Assembly: GCA_965232015.1 (NCBI GenBank)
Contig: OZ246946.1
Coordinates: 310,001-374,000 of the forward strand
Source: JAJEAO01 sp963667635
Lineage (GTDB): Bacteria; Acidobacteriota; Vicinamibacteria; Marinacidobacterales; Marinacidobacteraceae
Length of the DNA: 64,000 nucleotides
Direction of reading: 5' to 3'
A program made the position numbers and the translations under genes. The notes beneath the pieces are model-generated. The model was not told the origin of the DNA, searched no databases, and was given only the letters and a program-made list of their open reading frames with translations. Shown in pieces: positions 17,613-26,092 of this stretch; positions within the stretch are counted from its first letter, which is position 1; each line of letters starts with the position of its first letter.

Positions 17613-18926
17613 TCAGAGACCCAGCGATCGCGTCCGTTCCCTGAGGAAGAAGCTCCGATAGGAGTCCGGGCATTCCCGGACGTTGCCGTTTTGATCCATG
17701 CGAACTTCATGGATGCGAACGTCGAGGCCCCGGCGCTCGAAATAGAGGATCACGAAGTCCTCCGGGCCCAGTCCTCCGTTCCCGTCGCGCACATCCATTC
17801 GAATCCGATCCATGAGATGGTCGCTGTGGGTCTCCACGATGATCTGCCGGCCGCTACCCGCCATCCGGCAGAAGAGACTGCCGAGAGCGGCTTGCGCAGA
17901 GGGGTGGAGGTGGACTTCCGGCTGCTGGAGCAGAAAGACCCCTCTTCGCCGCTCCACGAGCTCGGTCAGCACCGGCAGCACCTGACTGACGCCATAGCCC
18001 ACGTCGATCAGGTTGCGCGGCGGCCCCTTGTAGCCACGATCGAACTTGCGGACCTGAACCTGGAACGGAGCCCCGCCGCCCTTTCCCAGGCGCTTGATTT
18101 GAATCTCGTCGAAGAGTCCGGCCTCGACGCCGAACTGTTCGAGTGATTTCCGGAGCCGGTCCCACCGTGACTTGTCTCGGAGGCGCAGATCCGCGAGGTA
18201 CATCGGCATGGCTGCGCCTTCGGCGTCCGGGACGATCTGCCTCGGGTTGTAGGTGCGGCGCGGCCTCGACCGAACCGGACCACTCGCGAAGGGTCGGTCG
18301 CCGGCGTAGGCGAGGGGGCCCAGCAGCGGATGGAGCAGCTCGCGATCGGCGCTGACAGGCGGCGTCTCGTCCGTCTCCCGCGCCACGTCGATCGCTGATT
18401 GGGCCTGGATGAAGTCGAACAGATAACGGCTGCCAGGCCTCGAGGCCCACGCGTGCCGAGGCAAGTTGTGCTCGGCGGTCCAGACGCCCCGGGGTGTGCC
18501 GAACCGGATCCGGGGATCACTTTCTGTCTCGTCAACTTCGGTCCACGCCTTCCCGGCGGCGATCCGGCGGAGGACGGGGAACGGCGCCGCGCTGCGCCTC
18601 TCGAAGACTGTCGAGTAGTGGATCTCCAGCGGTTTCTTCGGAGCCCGTTGCGCGCGCCGGAAACGGATGGCCGCCTCGAAGCGCGTCGCCCGTCCGCCCC
18701 TGGAACCGCGATGGTGCGCGATCTCATCAAAGCTTCCGAGATCGTAGGGAGGCTCCTTGAAGTCGGGAATTCGCCCCTCGAACACGAGGTCGTGCATCGC
18801 CCGTATCAATGCGAGCAGCGAGGTCTTGCCTGTGCTGTTCTCCCCCATCAACAGCGTCAGCGGGGCGAGCCGCGCCTGCTGCTTCGCCCGGAAGCATCGA
18901 AAATTCTCGACCTGAATCTGTTCCAT
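17613..18926 (-). CDS. AAA15/ABC-type ATPase, partner of PIN protein
   Basis: A protein of 437 aa from ATG 18926 (MEQIQVENFRCFRAKQQ), the conserved start of this ATPase type. Walker A is GENSTGKT (28-35). NLIDVGYGVSQVLPVL, QQPEVHLHP (Walker B) and VETHSDH (H-loop) follow, and the C-terminus is SYRSFFLRERTRSLGL. It is a homologue of 1161-2429. Longer starts upstream would run into the duplicated ankyrin sequence and are unlikely. It is the first gene of a two-gene operon with the PIN gene; its promoter must lie in the 88 bp between 18927 and the repeat at 19015. Confidence 0.87.
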   Translation of the reverse strand: MEQIQVENFRCFRAKQQARLAPLTLLMGENSTGKTSLLALIRAMHDLVFEGRIPDFKEPPYDLGSFDEIAHHRGSRGGRATRFEAAIRFRRAQRAPKKPLEIHYSTVFERRSAAPFPVLRRIAAGKAWTEVDETESDPRIRFGTPRGVWTAEHNLPRHAWASRPGSRYLFDFIQAQSAIDVARETDETPPVSADRELLHPLLGPLAYAGDRPFASGPVRSRPRRTYNPRQIVPDAEGAAMPMYLADLRLRDKSRWDRLRKSLEQFGVEAGLFDEIQIKRLGKGGGAPFQVQVRKFDRGYKGPPRNLIDVGYGVSQVLPVLTELVERRRGVFLLQQPEVHLHPSAQAALGSLFCRMAGSGRQIIVETHSDHLMDRIRMDVRDGNGGLGPEDFVILYFERRGLDVRIHEVRMDQNGNVRECPDSYRSFFLRERTRSLGL

Positions 18927-19014
18927 AGACCGGAGCCCCGACCCACGCTGACTGTAGCCGCGCATCGCCCTGCCGCCAAGAATCCGGCTGCGTCCACCAG
19001 GCGTCGTCACCCCA

Positions 19015-19269
19015 GGCGCCGACCCGTACCTCGATGTGCAAGACGCCAACCCGTTGTGGGCCGCGGCGGGCGGGGGCGCCATCCGCGATTTCACCGACGG
19101 TCCCCCGCTCGGCCAGTGCTTTCCCGAGGTCATCGAGACGCTGGAGGCGGCCGCCCCCGACCTGCGGCTGCCCGCCGGGCTCTCGTCCCGGGTCCTCGCG
19201 TGGCTCGCGAAGGGTCCGTGCGAGCCGGTCGTGGCTCGTTTGCTCGACGAGGCGCGCGCCGGCGGCTGA
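19015..19269 (+). pseudogene. Ankyrin lipoprotein 3' fragment (right repeat copy)
   Basis: Bases 19015-19260 duplicate 16595-16840 with two silent differences, and then read GGG-like codons AGG and stop at 19269. The fragment has no signal peptide or plausible start. It probably is the original end of the ankyrin gene, displaced by the cassette. That both differences are synonymous suggests that the two copies diverged while each was still coding, for example in different strains, rather than as dead DNA. Confidence 0.85.
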
Positions 19270-19289
19270 ACCGAGGGCCGCCGGCCCAC

Positions 19290-19295
19290 TAGAAT
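19290..19295 (+). promoter_or_regulatory. Putative -10 box (TAGAAT), leaderless type
   Basis: TAGAAT ends 7 nt before the ATG at 19303, so transcription would begin at or next to the start codon. No ribosome-binding site is present. Confidence 0.45.
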
Positions 19296-19302
19296 CGCGG
19301 CC

Positions 19303-19743
19303 ATGCGAGCGTTCGCGCCCCGGGTCGCGGTCCTGGTGGCGACGCTTTCGGCGGTTCTCGGGTGCGGACCGTCGAGCACCCCCGGGTATCCCGCGCCGGA
19401 CTTCCAGGTCGCCTCCGGGGACCCGTTCCCGCTTCGCGCCGGGGATCTGGCTCTCGTGGCGATGCCAGGAGACTTCCTCTACGTCAGCGTCCAGTCCTTC
19501 GGGCTCGACACTCGCTGCCCGCCGGACGCCGTGTGCGCCGAGCCCGGACACCTCGTCGTGAGGTTCGAACTCGAGGACTCGTCGCGCCAGGGGTCGGCCC
19601 AGATCCTCGCGCCTCCCGATGGCGACGGGGTGGCCACTTTCGGGAACTTCGAGATTCGTTCGCTCCAGGTGGAGCCCCCGGGGAGGGAGAGCCGGATCCT
19701 GCCGACGGACTACGTTCTCGTCCTCCAGGTCACGGCCCGCTGA
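19303..19743 (+). CDS. Putative lipoprotein of unknown function
   Basis: A protein of 146 aa. The signal peptide ends in VLGC, a lipobox (Cys21). The central segment LDTRCPPDAVCAEPGHLVVRFEL resembles the recurrent DSRCPxxVxCxxxG module of small exported bacterial proteins, with two Cys that may form a disulphide. The remainder is predicted beta-rich. I do not know its function. It appears to be transcribed alone from a TAGAAT box directly upstream, and a hairpin follows at 19760-19782. Confidence 0.7.
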   Translation: MRAFAPRVAVLVATLSAVLGCGPSSTPGYPAPDFQVASGDPFPLRAGDLALVAMPGDFLYVSVQSFGLDTRCPPDAVCAEPGHLVVRFELEDSSRQGSAQILAPPDGDGVATFGNFEIRSLQVEPPGRESRILPTDYVLVLQVTAR

Positions 19744-19759
19744 CCCCGGTGGACGCCCC

Positions 19760-19782
19760 GGCGGGAACTCGGGAATCCCGCC
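19760..19782. terminator. Terminator-like hairpin
   Basis: GGCGGGA (19760-19766) pairs with TCCCGCC (19776-19782) around a 9-nt loop, 17 bases after the lipoprotein stop. No T-tract follows. Confidence 0.35.
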
Positions 19783-19844
19783 CGGCGGCGGAGTTCGCGG
19801 CGACGGGGCGCGGCGACGCATGATCGTCGACCTCACCCCCTGAC

Positions 19845-20846
19845 GTGCGCGAGCTCCCCGAAGGGAAGGCCCCGGCCGGGGTGCTGAAGCGGCTGCTCGG
19901 CCGCATCGGGGCCGACGCTTCGCTTCCGCTCGGGCCGGCGCCGGGCGAAGACGCGGCGGTGGTTCGTCCCGAGGGCGCGGAGCGAATCGTTCTCGCCTCG
20001 GATCCGATCACGTTCCCCTCGCCGGATCCCGGCTGGCAGGCCGTCATCGTGAATGCGAACGATGTGGCGGCGACCGGCGGAGAGCCCCGCTGGTTTCTCT
20101 CCACCGTGATCGCTCCCCCGGGGACGACGGACGCGAGCCTCGAGGAAGTTGCGGACGGCATCCGGCGCGGCTGCGCGGAGGTCGGGGCGACACCGGTCGG
20201 AGGCCACACCGAGGTCTCCTCCGCCGTGGAACGCCTCGTGGTGTCCGGCGTCATGGCTGGCACGGCGACTCCAGAGCGGATCAAGCCGTCCGGCGGCGCC
20301 CGGGAAGGCGACATGCTGATCATCACCAAGGGGATCGCGGTGGAGGCGACGTCGGTGGTCGCCGAGGCGCGGGCCGCGGACGTGCGGGAGGCCTTCGGCG
20401 AGGAGTTCCGGAAGGGCTGTCTCGATTTCGTGCGGGATCCGGGGATTTCCATCGTCCCGGAGGCGCGCGTCGCCGCGGGCGTGCTCGATGTCCATGCGAT
20501 GCACGATGTGACCGAGGGCGGCGTCGCAACGGCGATCCGGGAAATGGCGGAGGCGTCGGGGGTCGGCGTCGTCGTCGCCGAGACCGAGATCCCGCGGTTC
20601 TTCGAGTCGAAGCGGGTGCTCGGGCTTCTGCGGCTCGACATCCTGGGGGCGATCGGTTCGGGAGCGCTCCTGATCGCGTGCGCCGAGTCGGGTACGGAGG
20701 AGTTCCTGTCGCGGCTGAACGAGGCGGGGACCCCCGGCTACGTCATCGGCCGCTTCACCGACGCATCCCGGGGCCACCGGCTGCTTCGCGGGTCCGGAGA
20801 CCGCGAGCTGCCGCGCTTCGAGGTGGACGAACTGGCCCGGCTGTAG
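19845..20846 (+). CDS. AIR synthase-related / HypE-like protein
   Basis: A protein of 333 aa from GTG 19845. The N-terminal domain has the ATP-binding motif PGEDAAVV and VNANDVAATGGEPRWFLSTV of the PurM/HypE/SelD/ThiL superfamily; the C-terminal domain has DVTEGGVATAIREMAEASGVGVVV. There are no other hydrogenase maturation genes nearby and the C-terminal Cys of true HypE is absent (it ends FEVDELARL). It is therefore better called an AIR synthase-related ATP-dependent enzyme of unknown substrate. Confidence 0.82.
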   Translation: MRELPEGKAPAGVLKRLLGRIGADASLPLGPAPGEDAAVVRPEGAERIVLASDPITFPSPDPGWQAVIVNANDVAATGGEPRWFLSTVIAPPGTTDASLEEVADGIRRGCAEVGATPVGGHTEVSSAVERLVVSGVMAGTATPERIKPSGGAREGDMLIITKGIAVEATSVVAEARAADVREAFGEEFRKGCLDFVRDPGISIVPEARVAAGVLDVHAMHDVTEGGVATAIREMAEASGVGVVVAETEIPRFFESKRVLGLLRLDILGAIGSGALLIACAESGTEEFLSRLNEAGTPGYVIGRFTDASRGHRLLRGSGDRELPRFEVDELARL

Positions 20847-20853
20847 GCGCTAT

Positions 20854-21057
20854 GGAGCGCTCTGCCGGCGCTTGCCGTCGCGCCGGACTCCAGCTCTGCC
20901 GTCGCGCCGGACTTCAGCTCTGCCGGCGCGCCGGACTCCAGTCCGGCAATTTGCATCCGGCGCGCCGGCAACGGCGCCGGCGGGACTGGGGTGGGCTGGG
21001 CGCTCTGAATTGCCGGACTGGAGTCCGGCGCGCCGGCAAACGCCGGCAGAGCGCTCC
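20854..21057. repeat. 204-bp inverted repeat built from dispersed hairpins
   Basis: The outer arms 20854-20893 and 21018-21057 are 40 bp each and pair at 38 of 40 positions. Inside are perfect hairpins at 20930-20947 (CC centre) and 21012-21029 (GG centre) and two degenerate copies near 20883 and 20906. The whole gap between the AIR synthase-like gene and trkA can fold on itself. It would form a strong structure in any read-through RNA. Confidence 0.9.
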
Positions 21058-21087
21058 ACGGCGCATACACTCCGCCCGCCGGTTCCC

Positions 21088-22515
21088 ATGCGGCTCGTTG
21101 TTCTAGGCGCAGGTCAGATGGGGGAGCATCTCCTCTGGCACCTCAGCGTCCTCCCGGAGCGGCACGAGGTCATCCTCGTGGATCGGGAACCGGAGGTCCG
21201 GGCGCACCTCGAACGCAAATTCGACATCGCCGCCGCGGAAGGCGATGCCGCGATCCCGTCGGTGCTCCTTCAGCACGGCGAGGGAGCGGACGTGCTGTTC
21301 GCGCTCACGAACGACGACGCCACGAACATGCTCGCCGCGATCACCGCGACCGATCCGGTCATCGGAGCGCGGCGGGCGGTGGTCCGCCTCAGCGATCGGC
21401 GCCACCGCGACAATCCGCTGCTCGACCGCGGGAATCGGCCGGACACCGTCCACACGATCTTCCCCGAGCACCTGGTGGCGCAGGCGATCCTCGGCATCAT
21501 CCGCCATCCGACCGCCATTTCGTTCCGGTCGTTCGCCGATGGAGCCCTTGCCCTCGTCCGCGCGCGCCCGGAGCGGGATTTCGTCTTCGGCAAGCGGCTG
21601 CGGGATCTGGACGTGGCGCCTCGGCGCTGGATCCTCACCGGAATCCTGCGCCGGCCCCGCGGTCCCAAATCGGCGGAAGGCGGGATGCTGGTGGATCCGA
21701 CGGGTCACCCCGCCGGGGAGCTCCACATTCCCCGCGGCGACAGCCGAATCGCCGTGGGCGACGAGGTCTTCGCCGTTGGTCCGGCGCACACCGCCCCGGC
21801 GTTCTTCCGGGCGCTGGGCCACGACATCCCTCGCACGCGCCGGGTCGTGATCGCTGGACTCGGTCAGGTCGGTCGGCGGCTCGCCGAACTCCTGCTCGAA
21901 GCCGAAGTCGAAGTGACCGTGATCAAGCGGAGGCCCACCGGCCGGCGCTCGGTGCCCGCCCCCACGATCATCGGCGACGCCGCGCAGGAGGACATCCTCG
22001 CCGAGGCCGAGGTGGATGGCGCCGACTTCTTCGTCGCGGCCACGTCGGCCGATGAAGTCAACCTGATGGCGGCGGTCCTCGCGAAGAAGGGCGGGGCGCG
22101 GCGCGTGATCGCCCTCCACAACCGCGAGGATCTGAGGGACGTCCTGCTGACTCTCGGAGTGGACCACCCGATCTCCCCCGGCGTGATCACCGCCGGGGAG
22201 CTCATGCGCCACCTGCATTCCCGGGCGCTGGTCCGCCTCGACTGGGTCGGGGGCGGGGGCGAGCTGGTGGAGATCAAGGTGGCGGACGGCAGCCCGGCGA
22301 CGCGGGCCCGCCTGGCCGAGCTCGATTTCCCGCGGGACGCGATCGCCGGAGAGGTGCGCCGGCCGGGCATGGCGGCATTCGTCCCCGACGGGGACTACCG
22401 GTTCCGCGTCGGCGAGACCGTCGTGCTCTTCATCAAGGCGAGCCAGGCCGACCCGGACGGGGCGCATGAACTGCTCGAGGCGCTCGAACGGCTGTTCGGC
22501 CAACCGGACCACTGA
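21088..22515 (+). CDS. trkA: Trk potassium uptake regulator TrkA
   Basis: A protein of 475 aa. There are two Rossmann RCK domains (VVLGAGQMGEHLL at residue 4 and VVIAGLGQVGRRLAELL near 255) and two TrkA-C modules, the usual double layout (E. coli TrkA is 458 aa). It binds NAD(H)/nucleotide and gates the TrkH channel on the cytoplasmic face. ATG 21088 lies at the Rossmann strand. TACACT at 21066-21071 is a possible -10 box. The stop is 6 bp before trkH, forming an operon. Confidence 0.93.
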   Translation: MRLVVLGAGQMGEHLLWHLSVLPERHEVILVDREPEVRAHLERKFDIAAAEGDAAIPSVLLQHGEGADVLFALTNDDATNMLAAITATDPVIGARRAVVRLSDRRHRDNPLLDRGNRPDTVHTIFPEHLVAQAILGIIRHPTAISFRSFADGALALVRARPERDFVFGKRLRDLDVAPRRWILTGILRRPRGPKSAEGGMLVDPTGHPAGELHIPRGDSRIAVGDEVFAVGPAHTAPAFFRALGHDIPRTRRVVIAGLGQVGRRLAELLLEAEVEVTVIKRRPTGRRSVPAPTIIGDAAQEDILAEAEVDGADFFVAATSADEVNLMAAVLAKKGGARRVIALHNREDLRDVLLTLGVDHPISPGVITAGELMRHLHSRALVRLDWVGGGGELVEIKVADGSPATRARLAELDFPRDAIAGEVRRPGMAAFVPDGDYRFRVGETVVLFIKASQADPDGAHELLEALERLFGQPDH

Positions 22516-22521
22516 CGCAGA

Positions 22522-24084
22522 GTGCCGGTCAGCCAACGCCCGAGCCTGTTCGGCCTCCTCGGTGGCATGACCGGCGCGCTCGGAGTGGCGACGCTCATTC
22601 CGCTGGGTCTCGCCCTCGCGCTCTCGGAACCGGAGTGGCCGGCGTTCGCGGTCCCGGCGGCCCTCGGCATCGGCGTGGGGTGGTTAACCCGGGGGATGCG
22701 CCGACGGGCGGGCGCCAGGCGGTGGGATGGAGGCACGGTCATTCCCTCGCCCGGCGCGGCCTCCCGGGCCTACGGCTTCGTCGTGCTCGCGTGGGGGCTC
22801 GCGGCGGTCTTCGGCGCCATTCCCTACGTGCTCGTTCTCGGCCCGGACTTCCTCGTGAACGCGCTGTTCGAGTCCGCCTCCGGCTTCTCCACCACCGGCG
22901 CCTCGATCTTCGCCGACGTGGAGTCGCTCCCCCGGGGCCTGCTGCTGTGGAGGGCGCTGAGCCAGTGGCTCGGCGCCATGGGGATCGTGATCCTGTTCGT
23001 CTGGCTGCTCGGCCACCATGCGTTCGGTCTCGAGGTCCTCTCCGCCGAGCCCGGGCCGACGCCGGAGAAGACCAGACCTCACCTGACCGAGACCGCGCGA
23101 GACACGGTCGTCGTCGGATCGGTGTTGACCCTCACGCTCTTCGGCGTGCTTCTCGGCCTCGGGGTCGGGGCCTTCGATGCGGCCGGCCACGCCCTGACCA
23201 CGCTGGCCACCGGAGGCTTCTCGACCCGGAACGACAGCGTGGGCGCCTTCTCGCCCGCGGTTCAGTGGGTGGTCATCGGGTTCATGGTGCTCGGCGGCAT
23301 CCGCTTCGGGATCCACGTCCATCAGGTGAAGCGGATCGGTCGCCGGCTGGCCGCGTTCGGCCGCTGGCTGCGCCGCGAGCCCCGGTTGGAGCTGCCGCCG
23401 GTGGCGACCTACTGGAGGGACCCCGAAATCAGGCTCTACCTCGGCATGATCGGGACGGCCATCGCGGTCCTGTTCGGAAGCCGGCTCTTCGCCGGGGTCG
23501 AGACCGGGGACGCGCTGCGCCACGCCGCGTTCCAGGCGGTGACGATGATTACGGGCACCGGGTACGCCAACGACGACTACGACCAGTGGTCGGATTTCGC
23601 GCGCTGCTTCCTGCTGCTGCTCATGTTCGCCGGGGGATGCGCCGGCTCGACCACCGGATCCATCAAGATCCTCCGGTGGCTCATCCTGTTCCGCAAGGCG
23701 CCCCTCGCGCTTCGCACCGTGAACCAGCCCCACACCGAGATCCGGGTGCACGTGGGGCGGGCGCCGGTCCCGCCCACGGTCACGGGCACGATCGGCGAGT
23801 TCATTCTGCTCGTCCTCGGGACGATCGCCGCCGGCGCCCTGGCGCTGGTGGCGATGGGCGTCGAGCCGATCACCGCATTCAGCGCCACCGCCGCCAGCGT
23901 CCTGAATGTCGGGCCCGGGCTCGCCGGCGTGGGCCCGGCCGCGACCTACGCCTTCCTCCCCGTCGGCGCCAAGCTCATGCTCGCCGCGCTCATGATCGCC
24001 GGACGACTCGAGATCATCACGGTGGCGGTCCTGTTATTCGCTCCGCTGCGCCACCTGCGGTCGCGCCTCCGGTCCCTCAAGTGA
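22522..24084 (+). CDS. trkH: Trk potassium transporter TrkH
   Basis: A protein of 520 aa from GTG 22522, six bases after trkA. Many hydrophobic helices alternate with selectivity-filter-like loops: ASGFSTTGAS, TLATGGFSTRN, TMITGTGYAN and a fourth near SATAASVLNVGPGLAGVG. This is the fourfold pore arrangement of the TrkH/KtrB family. It takes up potassium across the inner membrane under TrkA control. RDPEIRLYLGMI, before the third repeat, is also conserved in the family. Confidence 0.93.
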   Translation: MPVSQRPSLFGLLGGMTGALGVATLIPLGLALALSEPEWPAFAVPAALGIGVGWLTRGMRRRAGARRWDGGTVIPSPGAASRAYGFVVLAWGLAAVFGAIPYVLVLGPDFLVNALFESASGFSTTGASIFADVESLPRGLLLWRALSQWLGAMGIVILFVWLLGHHAFGLEVLSAEPGPTPEKTRPHLTETARDTVVVGSVLTLTLFGVLLGLGVGAFDAAGHALTTLATGGFSTRNDSVGAFSPAVQWVVIGFMVLGGIRFGIHVHQVKRIGRRLAAFGRWLRREPRLELPPVATYWRDPEIRLYLGMIGTAIAVLFGSRLFAGVETGDALRHAAFQAVTMITGTGYANDDYDQWSDFARCFLLLLMFAGGCAGSTTGSIKILRWLILFRKAPLALRTVNQPHTEIRVHVGRAPVPPTVTGTIGEFILLVLGTIAAGALALVAMGVEPITAFSATAASVLNVGPGLAGVGPAATYAFLPVGAKLMLAALMIAGRLEIITVAVLLFAPLRHLRSRLRSLK

Positions 24085-24112
24085 CGCCCCCGCGGAGGCG
24101 GTCTTTCCTCCG

Positions 24113-24118
24113 TACAAT
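24113..24118 (+). promoter_or_regulatory. Putative -10 box (TACAAT) of acs, leaderless type
   Basis: TACAAT ends 9 nt before the GTG start at 24128. No ribosome-binding site lies between, so the transcript probably starts at or very near the codon. Confidence 0.45.
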
Positions 24119-24127
24119 GCCGCGGCA

Positions 24128-26092
24128 GTGTCCGACCGTCCCGAGAACGCCCCCGAGATCGAGACCCTTCTCGCCGAGAACCGGGTCTATCCGCCGCCGC
24201 CCGAGTTCGCCGCGCGCGCCAACGTGCGCGACGAGGCGATCTATGCCGAGGCGGCCGCCGACCCGGAGCGGTTCTGGGAGAAGCACGCCGAGAAGCTGGA
24301 GTGGTCCCGTCGTTGGGACCAGGTCCTCGACTGGAAGCCGCCCTACGCCCGCTGGTTCGTCGGCGGCCGGCTGAACGCGAGCGTCAACTGCCTCGATCGC
24401 CATCTCGCGGCGGGCCGGGGCGAGAAGGTCGCCTTCTACTGGGAAGGGGAGCCGGGGGATCGTCGAACCCTCTCCTACGCCGAACTCCACCGGGAGGTCT
24501 GCCGATTCGCGGGCGTGCTGCGGAGCCTCGGCGTCGGCAAGGGCGACCGGGTGGCGATCTACCTGCCCATGATCCCCGAGCTGCCGATCGCGATGCTCGC
24601 CTGCGCCCGGATCGGCGCTCCCCATAGCGTGGTGTTTGCCGGCTTCTCGGCCGCCTCGCTCCGGGACCGGATCAACGACGCCGAGGCCCGGGTCGTCATC
24701 ACCGCCGACGGCGGCCATCGCCGGGGCGGGATCGTCCCGCTGAAGGCCATCACCGACGAGGCGGTCGAAGAGACGCCCTCGATCTCCGACGTCGTGGTGG
24801 TGCGGCGGACCGAGGCGCCGGTGCCCATGAGGGATGGCCGCGACCACTGGTGGAGCGACCTCATGGCCGGGGCGTCCGACGAAGCCGAACCCGAGGAAAT
24901 GGACGCGGAGGACGTGCTCTACATCCTCTATACGTCCGGCACGACCGGGAAGCCGAAGGGCATCGTCCACACGACCGGCGGCTACCTGACCGGAGTCACC
25001 GCGACGGCTCGCGCCGTGTTCGACCTGAAGGACGACGATGTCTGGTGGGCGGCGGCCGACATCGGCTGGGTGACCGGGCACTCCTACATCGTGTACGGCA
25101 TGCTCGCCCTGGGCGTGACCCAGGTGCTCTACGAGGGAGCGCCCGACTGGCCGGATCGCGCCCGGATCTGGTCGCTGATCGAGCGCTACCGGGTGAGCGT
25201 GCTCTATACCGCTCCCACCGCGATCCGGGCGTTCATGAAGTGGGGCGACCACCACCCGGCGTCGCGCGACCTGTCGTCGCTGCGCCTCCTCGGCACCGTC
25301 GGGGAGCCGATCAACCCGGAGGCGTGGGTCTGGTATCACCGGACGATCGGCGGCGGCCGCTGCCCGGTGGTGGACACCTGGTGGCAGACCGAGACCGGGG
25401 GGATCATGTGCGCGCCGCTCCCCGGCATCACCCCGCTCAAGCCGGGCTCGGCGACCCGGGCGTTCCCCGGGATCCCGCTGGAAGTCCTCGATCGCGCCGG
25501 CGATCCGGTGGAGGTCGGCGGCGGGCTGCTCGCCATCACCGGCCCGTGGCCCTCGATGCTGCGCGGGATCTGGGGCGACCCGGAGCGGTTCGTCGAGACC
25601 TACTGGAGCCAGTGGAAGGACATCTACTTCCCCGCCGACGGCGCCCGCCGCGACGAGGACGGCTATTTCTGGGTGATGGGCCGGGTGGACGACGTCCTGA
25701 ACGTCTCCGGACACCGCCTGGGAGCGGCGGAGATCGAGAGCGCCCTGGTGGAGCACGACGCCGTCGCCGAGGCCGCGGTCGTGGGAAGGCCCCACGAGAT
25801 CAAGGGCGAGGGGATCGCGGCCTTCGTCGTCCTGCGCGAAGGGGCGGCCGAGGGGAAGTCGCCCGACGCGCTCATCCGCGAGCTGCGGGTCCATGTGGGC
25901 GAAGCGATCGGCCCCATCGCCCGGCCCGACGACATCGTGATCGCGGCCGATGTCCCGAAGACCCGTTCGGGGAAGATCATGCGGCGGCTGCTCCGCGACA
26001 TCGCCGCCGGGAAGGCGATCGGCGACACGACCACCCTCGCCGATCCGGCGGTCGTGGACAAGCTGCGAGAGGAGTACGGAGATGACGACTGA
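24128..26092 (+). CDS. acs: Acetyl-CoA synthetase
   Basis: A protein of 654 aa from GTG 24128. Core motifs of AMP-forming ligases are present: YTSGTTGKPKG (about residue 268), DTWWQTETGG, WVMGRVDDVLNVSGHRLG, and PKTRSGKIMRR with the lysine that is acetylated in Acs (about 615). It activates acetate to acetyl-CoA via acetyl-AMP. The length and N-terminal ACAS domain (ERFWEKHAEKLEWSRRWDQVLDWKPPYARWFVGGRLNASVNCLDRH, read in parts) match Acs rather than propionyl-CoA synthetase. The stop overlaps pepA by 11 bp. Confidence 0.94.
   Translation: MSDRPENAPEIETLLAENRVYPPPPEFAARANVRDEAIYAEAAADPERFWEKHAEKLEWSRRWDQVLDWKPPYARWFVGGRLNASVNCLDRHLAAGRGEKVAFYWEGEPGDRRTLSYAELHREVCRFAGVLRSLGVGKGDRVAIYLPMIPELPIAMLACARIGAPHSVVFAGFSAASLRDRINDAEARVVITADGGHRRGGIVPLKAITDEAVEETPSISDVVVVRRTEAPVPMRDGRDHWWSDLMAGASDEAEPEEMDAEDVLYILYTSGTTGKPKGIVHTTGGYLTGVTATARAVFDLKDDDVWWAAADIGWVTGHSYIVYGMLALGVTQVLYEGAPDWPDRARIWSLIERYRVSVLYTAPTAIRAFMKWGDHHPASRDLSSLRLLGTVGEPINPEAWVWYHRTIGGGRCPVVDTWWQTETGGIMCAPLPGITPLKPGSATRAFPGIPLEVLDRAGDPVEVGGGLLAITGPWPSMLRGIWGDPERFVETYWSQWKDIYFPADGARRDEDGYFWVMGRVDDVLNVSGHRLGAAEIESALVEHDAVAEAAVVGRPHEIKGEGIAAFVVLREGAAEGKSPDALIRELRVHVGEAIGPIARPDDIVIAADVPKTRSGKIMRRLLRDIAAGKAIGDTTTLADPAVVDKLREEYGDDD

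Larger units (their letters stand above)
16841..19014. mobile_element. Putative inserted ATPase-PIN defence cassette
   Basis: A 2.17-kb segment lying between the two copies of the 246-bp repeat. It holds the minus-strand ATPase and PIN genes, about 240 bp of non-coding DNA at the left end and 88 bp at the right. No integrase, terminal inverted repeat or short target duplication is visible. The layout fits integration by homologous recombination, or an element that replaces the end of the gene it enters. A local assembly error remains possible. Confidence 0.5.

Noticed and set aside
19845..20846. Hydrogenase maturation gene hypE
   Set aside because: No other hyp or hydrogenase genes nearby and the C-terminal Cys motif is missing.
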